Shown here: one piece after another, positions 47,105 through 55,593 of the stretch
Numbering within the stretch: the first letter of the stretch is position 1
Layout: every line of letters begins with the position of its first letter
Source: an uncultured Hyphomicrobiales bacterium
GTDB lineage: Bacteria; Pseudomonadota; Alphaproteobacteria; Rhizobiales; TMED25
Direction of reading: 5' to 3'
Assembly (NCBI GenBank): GCA_905181735.1
Contig: CAJIYR010000010.1
Coordinates: 1-64,000, forward strand
DNA: 64,000 bases
Position numbers and translations under genes: made by a program
Notes under the pieces: model-generated
Told to the model about the DNA's origin: nothing
What the model saw: the letters and a program-made list of their open reading frames with translations, nothing else
Database searches by the model: none

Positions 47105-47437
47105 ATTACTGTTAATCCAATAAAAATATCAGATAATGCAGCAAATAAAATTTGTGAATTATTGAAAGAAGAAAATATTGATAGTTATTTCAGGATCTCT
47201 GTAACAGGCGGTGGCTGTTCTGGTTTTCAATATGAGTTTTCTACAGATCATCAAGTTACAAATAATGATGAAATATATGAGCATAACGAAGCTAGAATAC
47301 TAATAGATAAGATTTCTATTAAATTTTTACTTGGTTCAGTAATTGATTATAAGGAAGATTTAATCGAATCATCATTTAAAATAAACAACCCAAACGCAGC
47401 ATCTTCGTGTGGTTGTGGAACAAGTTTTTCAATTTAG
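47105..47437 (+). CDS. erpA: Iron-sulfur cluster insertion protein ErpA, proposed ATT start
   Basis: A-type Fe-S carrier delivering clusters to apoproteins such as LipA and Complex I subunits. The three ligand cysteines are present: one in GGGCSGFQYEF (Cys38) and the last two in SSCGCG (Cys102, Cys104). From a TTG at 47162 the protein would lack the conserved first strand and helix. The frame is open upstream to a TAG at 47090-47092 and reads TVNPIKISDNAANKICELL, which matches A-type carriers, but it has no ATG, GTG or TTG. ATT at 47105 with AGGAGA eight bases before it gives 110 residues, the usual size. Stop is directly followed by xthA. Confidence 0.9.
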   Translation: MTVNPIKISDNAANKICELLKEENIDSYFRISVTGGGCSGFQYEFSTDHQVTNNDEIYEHNEARILIDKISIKFLLGSVIDYKEDLIESSFKINNPNAASSCGCGTSFSI

Positions 47438-48229
47438 ATGGAATTTACACTAACAACTTGGAATGTAAATGGAATAAGAGCAAGAATAGAGAATGTTACT
47501 GAATGGCTAAATATTAACAATCCAGATATTCTCTGCCTTCAGGAAATAAAATGTCTTGAAGAAGATTTTCCAAAAGAAATATTTACTTCAAAAGGTTATA
47601 ATGTTTATTTAGTAGGACAAAAATCTTTTAACGGTGTTGCTATAATTTCAAAATTTTCGTCAATTGAAACCAAAAAAAATATAATTTGCGTCTCTAATGA
47701 TATGCAATCAAGATCGATCGAATGTACTTTTGAAATTAACTCATTCAAGTTTATAGTGTGTTGTATCTATTTGCCAAATGGAAATCCTATCGATACAGAT
47801 AAATTTACCTATAAAATTGAGTGGATGGATAACTTAAAAAATTATATTAAAAAAGAATTAACAAAAGAAATTCCTTACGTTGTACTAGGAGATTTTAATG
47901 TCATACCAACAAGAAATGATGTCAAAAATTATGAAGAGTGGATTGATGATGCGCTCTTCAACAAACTTAGTATAAAAAAATACAGAGAATTAGTTAACAT
48001 AGGACTATACGATTGTCATAGACTTAAACAAATCCCATTTAAGCAATACACACAATGGGATTACCAAAGAGGTGCTTGGCAAAATAATAATGGGGTTAGA
48101 ATAGACCATATACTCTTATCTTCATATGCAACAAGATATCTAACTGGCTATAAGATAGATAGAAACGAAAGATCTAAAAATAAGCCCTCAGATCATGTCC
48201 CTGTAACTGCAATGCTAAATATTGCTTAA
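47438..48229 (+). CDS. xthA: Exodeoxyribonuclease III / AP endonuclease
   Basis: Base-excision repair nuclease of 263 residues. Family motifs: LTTWNVNGIRAR (N-terminus), DILCLQEIKCLEEDFP with the metal-binding glutamate, FNGVAIISK, YVVLGDFNVIP (about 147-157) and the C-terminal KPSDHVPVTA with the catalytic Asp-His. The ATG follows the erpA stop immediately, so the two genes are translated together. It ends back to back with valS: their stop codons are adjacent. Confidence 0.95.
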   Translation: MEFTLTTWNVNGIRARIENVTEWLNINNPDILCLQEIKCLEEDFPKEIFTSKGYNVYLVGQKSFNGVAIISKFSSIETKKNIICVSNDMQSRSIECTFEINSFKFIVCCIYLPNGNPIDTDKFTYKIEWMDNLKNYIKKELTKEIPYVVLGDFNVIPTRNDVKNYEEWIDDALFNKLSIKKYRELVNIGLYDCHRLKQIPFKQYTQWDYQRGAWQNNNGVRIDHILLSSYATRYLTGYKIDRNERSKNKPSDHVPVTAMLNIA

Positions 48230-50899
48230 TCACACATTCATTAACGTGAATTTTTTTAGCGATACCTCAGTCTTTGATAGCAAATCTATCAATTCTGAAT
48301 GCTTAATTTTTTGTTTTGCAATGATATCTTCAGGTGCATTTTCAGTAAATTTTTTGTTTAAAAGTTTACCTTCAATGAATAATATATCTTTTTTTATTAT
48401 ATTTATTTCTTTATTTAATCTAGAAATTTCATCAGGTATATTAATGGTATCATTAATATGAAATGCAAAAATTGCTTCATTATAATTTAGCTCAATTGTT
48501 CCATCTGGAGTATCTTCTACTCTAATAATCTCAGATATTCTAGCAATTTTTTTTATTATTATTGAATTAGCCTTAATATAACTATCTGATAAAGCTGACA
48601 ATCCCTTAACAGACATCTTAATTTGTAAAGAAGGTGAAATATTTAATTCAGACCTCAAAGATCTTATTTCGGTAATAAGATTCACAATCCAATTCATTTC
48701 AAAGATACTACCTTCATCTTTAATTTCAGTAAGTTTTGGCCAAGAATTTGCAATTAACATTTTTTTAGCAGTTTCATTGTTTGCAAATTGCCATAATTCC
48801 TCTGTAACAAATGGAATAAAAGGATGAAGCACCTTTAATAATTCAGAAAACAACCATATTATAGTGTTTGAGGTTTCTTGATACTTAGTGTTATCTTTAT
48901 CTGATAACGTTATTTTTATAATTTCTACATACCAATCACAAAATAAATGCCAGGTAAATCTGTAGCAATCATTTGCTCCTTCATTAAACTTATAATTTTC
49001 AATATTATAAGATACACTTTTTACTAATTTATCAAATTCCTGAACAATCCATTTATTTTCAACATATTTGATATCATTAATATTAAAATTTTTTGTTTTT
49101 TCTATATTATTGAAATCTATAAATCTTGCTAAATTCCATAATTTTGTAATAAAGTTTCTATAACCCTCAACTCTAGAAGTAGATAGCTTCACATCTCTAC
49201 CTTGAGCAGCCATCGATGCTAGAGTAAATCTCAATGAATCAGCACCGTATTCTCCTATTAAATTTAATGGGTCAATAACGTTACCTTTAGATTTTGACAT
49301 TTTTTGCCCTTTTTCATCACGAACAAGAGCATGTATATAAACTGTTTTAAAAGGCACCTCTTTAGTAAAATAAAGACCCATCATCATCATTCTGGCAACC
49401 CAGAAGAATATTATATCAAAAGCAGTTACTAAAACATCAGTATTATAATATTTTTTAAATTCAATAGTTTTCTCAGGCCATCCTAAGGTGCTAAATGGCC
49501 ATAAACCCGATGAAAACCATGTATCCAATACATCACTGTCTCTAGTTAATTCAACCGAATTACCATAATGATTCAATGCCATTTTCTTTGCATTGATTTC
49601 ATCTAAAGCAACAAATACTTTATTATCAGGACCATACCAAACAGGAATCTGGTGTCCCCACCAAAGTTGCCTGGAAATACACCATGGTTGAATATTATTC
49701 ATCCATTCAAAATAAGTTTTTTCCCATTGTTTTGGTACAAATTTTGTTTCACCTTTTTTTACAGCATCTACAGCCTTTGCAGATAATTCCTTAGCGTTAA
49801 CATACCACTGGTCAGTTAAAAATGGCTCTATCACGGTACCAGACCTGTCACCATATGGTAGTGTATGAGAATGTTTTTCTATTTTATTTAAAAATTTTTC
49901 AGTTTCGAGTTGTTGAACGATCAATACTCTTGCTTTGAATCTATCAAGCGAACGATATTTTTCAGGTACCCATGCATCAGATACAATATTACCTTTTTTA
50001 TCAAATATATTAATTACATCTAAATTATTTCTTTTACCGACTTCAAAGTCATTAAAATCATGAGCGGGGGTTATTTTAACGGCGCCAGTGCCCTCACCAA
50101 GCTTAGCGTAGTTATCTGATATAATTTTAATTTCTCTCTTTATTATCGGAACAATTAACGTTTTTCCAATTAGATCTGAATATCTCTCATCCTCAGGATT
50201 AACTGCCACAGCTACATCCCCAAGTAAGGTTTCAGGACGTGTTGTTGCAACTGTTATATACTTATCTGGGAAATCCTTGAGATAATAATCAATATACCAA
50301 AGATTGCCTTCTGTTTCTACTTGCTGAACCTCTAAATCAGATATTGCAGTTTGAAATTTTGTATCCCAATTAACTAATCTTTTATCTTTATAAATCAAAC
50401 CAGCATTATACAGATCATTAAAAACTTTAATAACAGCTTTGTTTAGTCCACCGTCCATGGTGAATCTTTCTCTTTTCCAATCGCAAGATGCACCTAGTCT
50501 CTTTAATTGGTTAGTTATGGTGCTACCAGAATCTTCTTTCCAGTCCCAAATTTTTTTAATAAATGCATCCCTACCAATATCGTCTTTAGTTAACCCCTCT
50601 TCTGTCATAAGTTTTCTTTCAACGACCATTTGGGTTGCAATACCAGCATGGTCTGTGCCAGGTTGCCACAGAACATCCTTTCCAAGCATACGTTGATAGC
50701 GAACAATGATATCTTGCAATGTATTGTTTAAAGCGTGACCCATATGAAGACTGCCAGTAACATTAGGAGGGGGAATCATAATTGAAAAAGATTCAGTTTC
50801 ACCACCTTCCTTTAATGGGCAGGAAAAATAGTCACCATCTTCCCAAAGATCATAAATTTTTTTTTCTATATTTTGATGAATATATTTCTTTTCTAACAT
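48230..50899 (-). CDS. valS: Valyl-tRNA synthetase
   Basis: Class I synthetase of 889 residues with editing domain. The HIGH motif is PPPNVTGSLHMGHALNNT (about 43-60), the editing domain starts near ATTRPETLLGDVAVAVNP (about 217), and the KMSKS loop is GQKMSKSKGNVIDP (about 528-541). A C-terminal coiled-coil arm (about 825-885) contacts tRNA-Val. In many alphaproteobacteria a popZ (DUF2497) gene lies between valS and tolC; here 65 bases separate them and contain no gene. Confidence 0.96.
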   Translation of the reverse strand: MLEKKYIHQNIEKKIYDLWEDGDYFSCPLKEGGETESFSIMIPPPNVTGSLHMGHALNNTLQDIIVRYQRMLGKDVLWQPGTDHAGIATQMVVERKLMTEEGLTKDDIGRDAFIKKIWDWKEDSGSTITNQLKRLGASCDWKRERFTMDGGLNKAVIKVFNDLYNAGLIYKDKRLVNWDTKFQTAISDLEVQQVETEGNLWYIDYYLKDFPDKYITVATTRPETLLGDVAVAVNPEDERYSDLIGKTLIVPIIKREIKIISDNYAKLGEGTGAVKITPAHDFNDFEVGKRNNLDVINIFDKKGNIVSDAWVPEKYRSLDRFKARVLIVQQLETEKFLNKIEKHSHTLPYGDRSGTVIEPFLTDQWYVNAKELSAKAVDAVKKGETKFVPKQWEKTYFEWMNNIQPWCISRQLWWGHQIPVWYGPDNKVFVALDEINAKKMALNHYGNSVELTRDSDVLDTWFSSGLWPFSTLGWPEKTIEFKKYYNTDVLVTAFDIIFFWVARMMMMGLYFTKEVPFKTVYIHALVRDEKGQKMSKSKGNVIDPLNLIGEYGADSLRFTLASMAAQGRDVKLSTSRVEGYRNFITKLWNLARFIDFNNIEKTKNFNINDIKYVENKWIVQEFDKLVKSVSYNIENYKFNEGANDCYRFTWHLFCDWYVEIIKITLSDKDNTKYQETSNTIIWLFSELLKVLHPFIPFVTEELWQFANNETAKKMLIANSWPKLTEIKDEGSIFEMNWIVNLITEIRSLRSELNISPSLQIKMSVKGLSALSDSYIKANSIIIKKIARISEIIRVEDTPDGTIELNYNEAIFAFHINDTINIPDEISRLNKEINIIKKDILFIEGKLLNKKFTENAPEDIIAKQKIKHSELIDLLSKTEVSLKKFTLMNV

Positions 50900-50964
50900 G
50901 TAATAAACCTGATTTTAATATCAAATAATAATTAGTCTATATGCCAATAAATTGAAAGAGAAAG

Positions 50965-52230
50965 TTAGTTCAACAAAAAGTTCAAATTTAATCGTCCAAT
51001 AGAACTTAAAAGCTTATAACTGTAATATAACTTGTCAAATTGATGTTTGCTTAATCTTATTTTTGTGTCAATAACCGAACTTTGAGCGTTCAAAAAATCT
51101 AAATTACTACTTATTCCATTATTACGCTCTTCCTTAACAGCTTCTAATATATCCATATTAACTAATAGAAAGTTATTCTCAGATAGTATTGCATCGTTAA
51201 GGGATTTAATTGAATTCCAGTTAATTGTAACATCTTCAATAACTTTATTCTTTACTTGTATTGCATCGTAATTATACTTATTTTCTAGAAATGATGACTT
51301 TCTTATTTTTGAATCAATTAAACCAGAATCATACAATGGAATGGTAACGGTTCCAGCAACAGATAGCGTGTCACTTTGTTTAACATTTGACAAAGGATTC
51401 CAGCTCTTTGAATAATTTGCATTTAAATTTACCTGAGGATACTTTTCTGATTCTATTATCTTTGTGTTTAAATTACCTGAATTTATTATATGTTGATTCA
51501 ATAATATCCTTGGGTGCTCCAACTTTGCTATCAAGATAGCTTCATCAATTGAGTTAGGTATGTAGTTGAAATTGATAATTGGTACAGATAAATCAACAGC
51601 TTCCATTTGAATTTCATTTTTAAACGTGGTCTTTAAATTAATTATATTTTTATTTATATCAGAGATATCAATTATAGCTTTTTTATATATTGCTTCTGCC
51701 AATAGAAGATCTGATTTTTTAATATCACCCAATTGAAATTGAATCCTAGCAGACTTTAATTCTTCTTCTATTATGTTCTCATTTTTAGTTTTTAACTCTA
51801 ATAGATCAATATTATAAAGAAGATCAATGTAAACTTTTATTGCGTCTAAGAATATCAATTGCTCAAGTGATATTTGTTCAAATTCAGCCTTGTAAAAATC
51901 TTCTTTCGACTTTTGTATTTCGTATTTACCTTTGTAACCATCGAATATTGTCTGATTTAAATTAATTCCAATGCTGCTAGGTGAGTATTTAGAGTAAACG
52001 GTAGTTCTAGACTGATTATGCCCAACACTACCGACTAAGGACATACGTGGCCTGTAAACAACACCAGATAAATTAGAATCTTCAAATATGGATTGAGTAT
52101 ACTTTTGGCCAGATAATATTTTAGGATTAGTTTCTAAAACGTTAATTAAAGCTTTATCTAATGTATCTGCTTGAACTTTAATATTTATTATTAATAAAGC
52201 CAAAAGTGAGTAAATAAAAATTTTATTCAA
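50965..52230 (-). CDS. tolC: TolC-family outer-membrane efflux/secretion channel
   Basis: Outer-membrane channel of 421 residues. Residues 1-21 form a signal peptide with cleavage after VQA. Two OEP repeats of long helices and short strands follow: LDKALINVLETNPKILSGQK begins the first, and IDEAILIAKLEHPRILLNQ the second. It serves as the exit duct for type I secretion and RND or ABC efflux pumps; the exporter at 7747-9516 is not of the type that needs it by default. It lies between valS and the PIMT-like gene, as in other alphaproteobacteria. Confidence 0.9.
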   Translation of the reverse strand: MNKIFIYSLLALLIINIKVQADTLDKALINVLETNPKILSGQKYTQSIFEDSNLSGVVYRPRMSLVGSVGHNQSRTTVYSKYSPSSIGINLNQTIFDGYKGKYEIQKSKEDFYKAEFEQISLEQLIFLDAIKVYIDLLYNIDLLELKTKNENIIEEELKSARIQFQLGDIKKSDLLLAEAIYKKAIIDISDINKNIINLKTTFKNEIQMEAVDLSVPIINFNYIPNSIDEAILIAKLEHPRILLNQHIINSGNLNTKIIESEKYPQVNLNANYSKSWNPLSNVKQSDTLSVAGTVTIPLYDSGLIDSKIRKSSFLENKYNYDAIQVKNKVIEDVTINWNSIKSLNDAILSENNFLLVNMDILEAVKEERNNGISSNLDFLNAQSSVIDTKIRLSKHQFDKLYYSYKLLSSIGRLNLNFLLN

Positions 52231-52306
52231 AAGATATTCCTATATTTAATATAAATATAACTAATTCACATATAATAATTTGTAGCAAAATAACAAGTTT
52301 ATCGTT

Positions 52307-52978
52307 TTAAAATAAAAATTCATTTTCTTTTTTAAATGCAGTCAAATATGGGACCGTAGCTTCTAAAAAAAACTTAGAAGAAAATATTTCGTTATCTTTT
52401 ATATATAAAGTTACTTTTCCTATTGTATCATCTGCATTGATTGCGATTATTCTACCATTTGTATTTAGTTGCAAGTATATATCATTGGGTATGCTATCAA
52501 CTGAACCTTCTATAACAATAACGTCGTACGGAGCCTCTTTGGCGTAACCAGTTTTAATATCTGTATTAACTACAACAACATTATTGATTCCTGCTTTATA
52601 AAGATTTTCTTCAGCTAAATTAGTTAAATTTTCACCCTGATCAATAGCAACGACCGTATCAGCTAAATGAGAAATAATTGCACTTGAATATCCATTTGCA
52701 CAACCAATATCCAGCACAACTTCATTTTTCTGTATATCAACGATTTCAATCATTTTAGAGAAAATAACAGGTGAAATTACAAACCTATCTTCGCTTCCTT
52801 CATCAAGTGACTTTAGAATAATATGTTGATCAGAATATGATCTATCCACATCAGAGTTTTCAAAAAATAATTCCCTTGGAATTGATTCAAGCGCCCTTAG
52901 TAACTCTAAATTTTTTATGCCGTACGGTTTAATCTGGTTTTCAACCATGTTGATTCGAGATAAATTCCAATCATTCAT
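52307..52978 (-). CDS. Protein-L-isoaspartate O-methyltransferase-family protein
   Basis: SAM-dependent methyltransferase of 223 residues from the ATG at 52978, which has GAGGAG seven bases before it; an in-frame start 36 bases earlier would include that Shine-Dalgarno. SAM-binding motif VVLDIGCANGYSSAIISHLAD (about 85-105) and AIDQG follow. The N-terminal part (MVENQIKPYGIKNLELLRALESIPRELF) fits the family. The active-site GQTISQP loop of true repair enzymes is replaced by EDRFVISPVIF, as in other tolC-linked alphaproteobacterial members, so isoaspartyl repair is not assured. Confidence 0.85.
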   Translation of the reverse strand: MNDWNLSRINMVENQIKPYGIKNLELLRALESIPRELFFENSDVDRSYSDQHIILKSLDEGSEDRFVISPVIFSKMIEIVDIQKNEVVLDIGCANGYSSAIISHLADTVVAIDQGENLTNLAEENLYKAGINNVVVVNTDIKTGYAKEAPYDVIVIEGSVDSIPNDIYLQLNTNGRIIAINADDTIGKVTLYIKDNEIFSSKFFLEATVPYLTAFKKENEFLF

Positions 52979-53177
52979 AAGACGCTCCTCATTTATAACT
53001 TGCATAATAGGCAATTAAATTGATAAAAGAACTAACAATCTAATAATTTATAATATTTATACAAATATATTATTTATTTATAGTTATAATTGTATTATTT
53101 ATCTTATAAAACACTATTATAAATTTTTATTTTGTTTTATTAAGTTGTAATTTATATATGTAATATTAAGAATTTAA

Positions 53178-53251
53178 GGCCACGTGGCGGAGTGGTTACG
53201 CATGGCTCTGCAAAAGCCCTTATTCCGGTTCGATTCCGGACGTGGCCTCCA
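53178..53251 (+). tRNA. tRNA-Cys (GCA)
   Basis: A 74-base cloverleaf. Acceptor GGCCACG (53178-53184) pairs with CGTGGCC (53241-53247), discriminator T and encoded CCA (53249-53251). The anticodon loop CTGCAAA gives anticodon GCA (53210-53212). The T arm is TCCGGTTCGATTCCGGA. It is followed 53 bases later by tRNA-Asn, probably in one transcript. Confidence 0.95.
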
Positions 53252-53304
53252 TTTTTATTATTGCTTTTTGTTAAATAAAAACATATATATTAAATTATTA
53301 TTTT

Positions 53305-53380
53305 TCCCCGGTAGCTCAGTTGGTAGAGCAATTGACTGTTAATCAATTTGTCGGCGGTTCGAGCCCGTCCCGGGGAGCCA
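53305..53380 (+). tRNA. tRNA-Asn (GTT)
   Basis: A 76-base cloverleaf. Acceptor TCCCCGG (53305-53311) pairs with CCGGGGA (53370-53376), discriminator G and encoded CCA (53378-53380). The D arm is GCTCAGTTGGTAGAGC, the anticodon stem-loop is TTGACTGTTAATCAA with anticodon GTT, and the T loop is GGTTCGAGCC. Confidence 0.96.
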
Positions 53381-53428
53381 CTTTATTGAATTTAGAAAAT
53401 CATAAATTAGAATATATTCTATAAAAAT

Positions 53429-53884
53429 CTAGGTTTTTAAATTTGGAAAGACCTCGTACTCTTCATTATTGATTTGCTCAGTTGAAAAACCATCCGTTAC
53501 TTTTTCTAAGGCATTTATTTCTATAACATTGCGGTCAGGATCATGAAAATAGAATTGCTTTCCATGGAATATACCTTCGTACCTATGTTCTTCATGGATA
53601 ATTTTCATACCAAGATCTATGATAAACTGCTTTGCCTCATCATATTTATCAACCTCTATCTTAAACGCGTGATGGATAAGGAAGTCATCGTTATTGTTTG
53701 GATTGATAGGCGTCTTGCTCTTAGTTAAGTTCACAAAATCTTCGCCACAACGCATAAAAACCATATTTATCTGCGGAACATATTGTATTGTCGTAAAGCC
53801 AAGAACTTCTTGGTAAAATTTCTCACTAACAAGAGGATCGCTAACGGGTATGGTAAAGTGAAGTACACCTATTGTTTTGATCAT
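53429..53884 (-). CDS. VOC-family (glyoxalase/dioxygenase-like) protein
   Basis: Protein of 151 residues with paired beta-alpha-beta-beta-beta modules. The first starts with GVLHFTIPVSDPLVSEKFYQ and holds a metal-ligand candidate His9; the second has HHAFKIEVDKYDEAKQF with His near 71-72 and ends with FYFHDPDRNVIEINALE, where the glutamate near residue 124 would complete a metal site. The family includes glyoxalases, dioxygenases and antibiotic-binding proteins. It faces the tRNA genes and lies 45 bases downstream of the peroxiredoxin-like gene on the same strand. Specific reaction unknown. Confidence 0.85.
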   Translation of the reverse strand: MIKTIGVLHFTIPVSDPLVSEKFYQEVLGFTTIQYVPQINMVFMRCGEDFVNLTKSKTPINPNNNDDFLIHHAFKIEVDKYDEAKQFIIDLGMKIIHEEHRYEGIFHGKQFYFHDPDRNVIEINALEKVTDGFSTEQINNEEYEVFPNLKT

Positions 53885-53929
53885 TTTTCTACTCCTCTGT
53901 TTTCATTTATTTAACAAATAAAATACATT

Positions 53930-54454
53930 TTAATAAATAATAATGCCACGAGATGGATAATTATTTTCAATAGCAAATTTTGCCTTTGGCATTAATAATT
54001 CTAAATCAGGACGAGACCAAGGCATGTTGCTAATATCAATTAAATAAAGCTTACCGTCTGGTCGTATCCATATTAATCCAGGTTCACAAAAAATCGGATA
54101 TTCAGCTTCTTTAATAGAACTTGAAATATAGAGGCCCCATTGCTTTGCAGTATCGAGATCAAGGCCATAAGCAACGTCGACTTTATCGAGACACCATTCT
54201 GATTTAGATTGCTGAGCCCTATTAAGTGAATCCATTGATACCGCTACTACTTTAAATCCAAGTTTAGTAATTTCATCCATCATAGAATTTAATTTTTTAA
54301 GGTACATTTTACAAATGGGGCAATGCAATCCACGATAAAATATAACCATGGTAAAACTTTTTGGTGATATTTCTGATAATTTCCATGTGTCACCGTTAAC
54401 TAAAGAGACATCAAGATTGGGAGCCTGCATGTTAGGTACAAGTGCATGTGTCAT
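53930..54454 (-). CDS. AhpC/TSA-family peroxiredoxin-like protein
   Basis: Thioredoxin-fold protein of 174 residues. The site FYRGLHCPICKMYLKKL places Cys45 and Cys48 as a CPIC pair, unusual compared with the peroxiredoxin TxxC centre and common in a less studied AhpC/TSA branch. VVAVSMDSLNRAQQSKSEW follows the usual strand-helix order. No signal peptide. It is on the same strand as the VOC gene, and divergent from cysteine synthase across 122 bases; the group may serve oxidative or thiol stress. Reduction partner is unknown. Confidence 0.85.
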   Translation of the reverse strand: MTHALVPNMQAPNLDVSLVNGDTWKLSEISPKSFTMVIFYRGLHCPICKMYLKKLNSMMDEITKLGFKVVAVSMDSLNRAQQSKSEWCLDKVDVAYGLDLDTAKQWGLYISSSIKEAEYPIFCEPGLIWIRPDGKLYLIDISNMPWSRPDLELLMPKAKFAIENNYPSRGIIIY

Positions 54455-54576
54455 TTAAAATTCCTTAAAATGATTCGTGTTATTTATTCTATATCAATTA
54501 ATTATTTACTGCCAAATATTAGTTACTAATATAACTTTTCCTTGATGCTTTTGTTTGAGAGATATATGGTATACCA

Positions 54577-55590
54577 ATGGTTAAACACAGAACAATTATA
54601 TCAGAAATCGGTAATACTCCGCTTATGAAGCTTAAAAAAATATCTGAATTAACAGGTTGTAATATTTATGGTAAAGCAGAATTTTTAAATCCCGGCCAAT
54701 CAATAAAAGATCGAACCGCGTTAAAAATTATTGAAGAAGCTGAAGCTAGGAAGTCTATATCAAAAGGAGGCCTTATTGTCGAAGGTACCGCTGGTAATAC
54801 GGGAATTGGATTATCGATAGTCGCAAATGCAAAGGGGTATAAAACAAAAATTATTATCCCTAATACACAAAGTGAAGAAAAAAAGAGTACATTAAGATCC
54901 TATGGAGCGGAACTAATCGAAGTTCCAGCTGTTCCTTATAGTGATGAAAAAAATTACCAGCATATCGCACGGAAAATTGCGGAAGAAGAAACAATCAAAT
55001 CACCTAACGGAGTTTTATTCGCTGATCAGTGGAATAATTTAGATAATATCAAAGCCCATTATGAAGGAACCGGTCCTGAAATATGGAACGACACAGATGG
55101 TAAGATCGATGGTTTTGTTTGCTCTATTGGTACAGGAGGAACGATTACAGGTATTTCAAATTACCTAAAAGAAAAAAATAAAAATATTAAAATAGCTGTT
55201 GCAGATCCTCATGGCGCTGCTATGTATAGCTATTTTAAAAGTAATGAAGTTATTGCAAGTCAGGGAAATTCAATTTCTGAAGGAATTGGACTTGGCAGAA
55301 TAACTCCAATTATAAAAGAGGCAAAAAATATAGATTTTTCATACCTCATTGATGATCATACTGCCCTTCCCTATATATATGACTTGGTAATAAATGAGGG
55401 TATAATGTTAGGCGGATCAAGTGCAATCAATATAGCTGGTGCAGTAGAACTAGCAAAAGAACTTGGCCCTGGAAGCACTATAGTTACCATATTATGTGAC
55501 AATGGCAACAGGTACCAAAGCAAGCTCTTTAATCCCAGTTATTTGATTGAAAAAGGTATTGCAGTTCCAGAATGGCTTTCAGTGTATTGA
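54577..55590 (+). CDS. Cysteine synthase A-family PLP enzyme
   Basis: Protein of 337 residues forming cysteine from O-acetylserine and sulfide. IGNTPLMKLKKI opens the protein; the PLP lysine is Lys44 in NPGQSIKDRTA; the phosphate and substrate loops are EGTAGNTGIGLS and GTGGTITGISNYL; and GGSSAINIAGA lies near the end. It has about 20 to 30 residues more than E. coli CysK, as in many alphaproteobacterial CysK versions. It stands alone on the plus strand and ends three bases from the convergent lolD. A cystathionine beta-synthase-type activity cannot be excluded. Confidence 0.9.
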   Translation: MVKHRTIISEIGNTPLMKLKKISELTGCNIYGKAEFLNPGQSIKDRTALKIIEEAEARKSISKGGLIVEGTAGNTGIGLSIVANAKGYKTKIIIPNTQSEEKKSTLRSYGAELIEVPAVPYSDEKNYQHIARKIAEEETIKSPNGVLFADQWNNLDNIKAHYEGTGPEIWNDTDGKIDGFVCSIGTGGTITGISNYLKEKNKNIKIAVADPHGAAMYSYFKSNEVIASQGNSISEGIGLGRITPIIKEAKNIDFSYLIDDHTALPYIYDLVINEGIMLGGSSAINIAGAVELAKELGPGSTIVTILCDNGNRYQSKLFNPSYLIEKGIAVPEWLSVY

Positions 55591-55593
55591 ATT

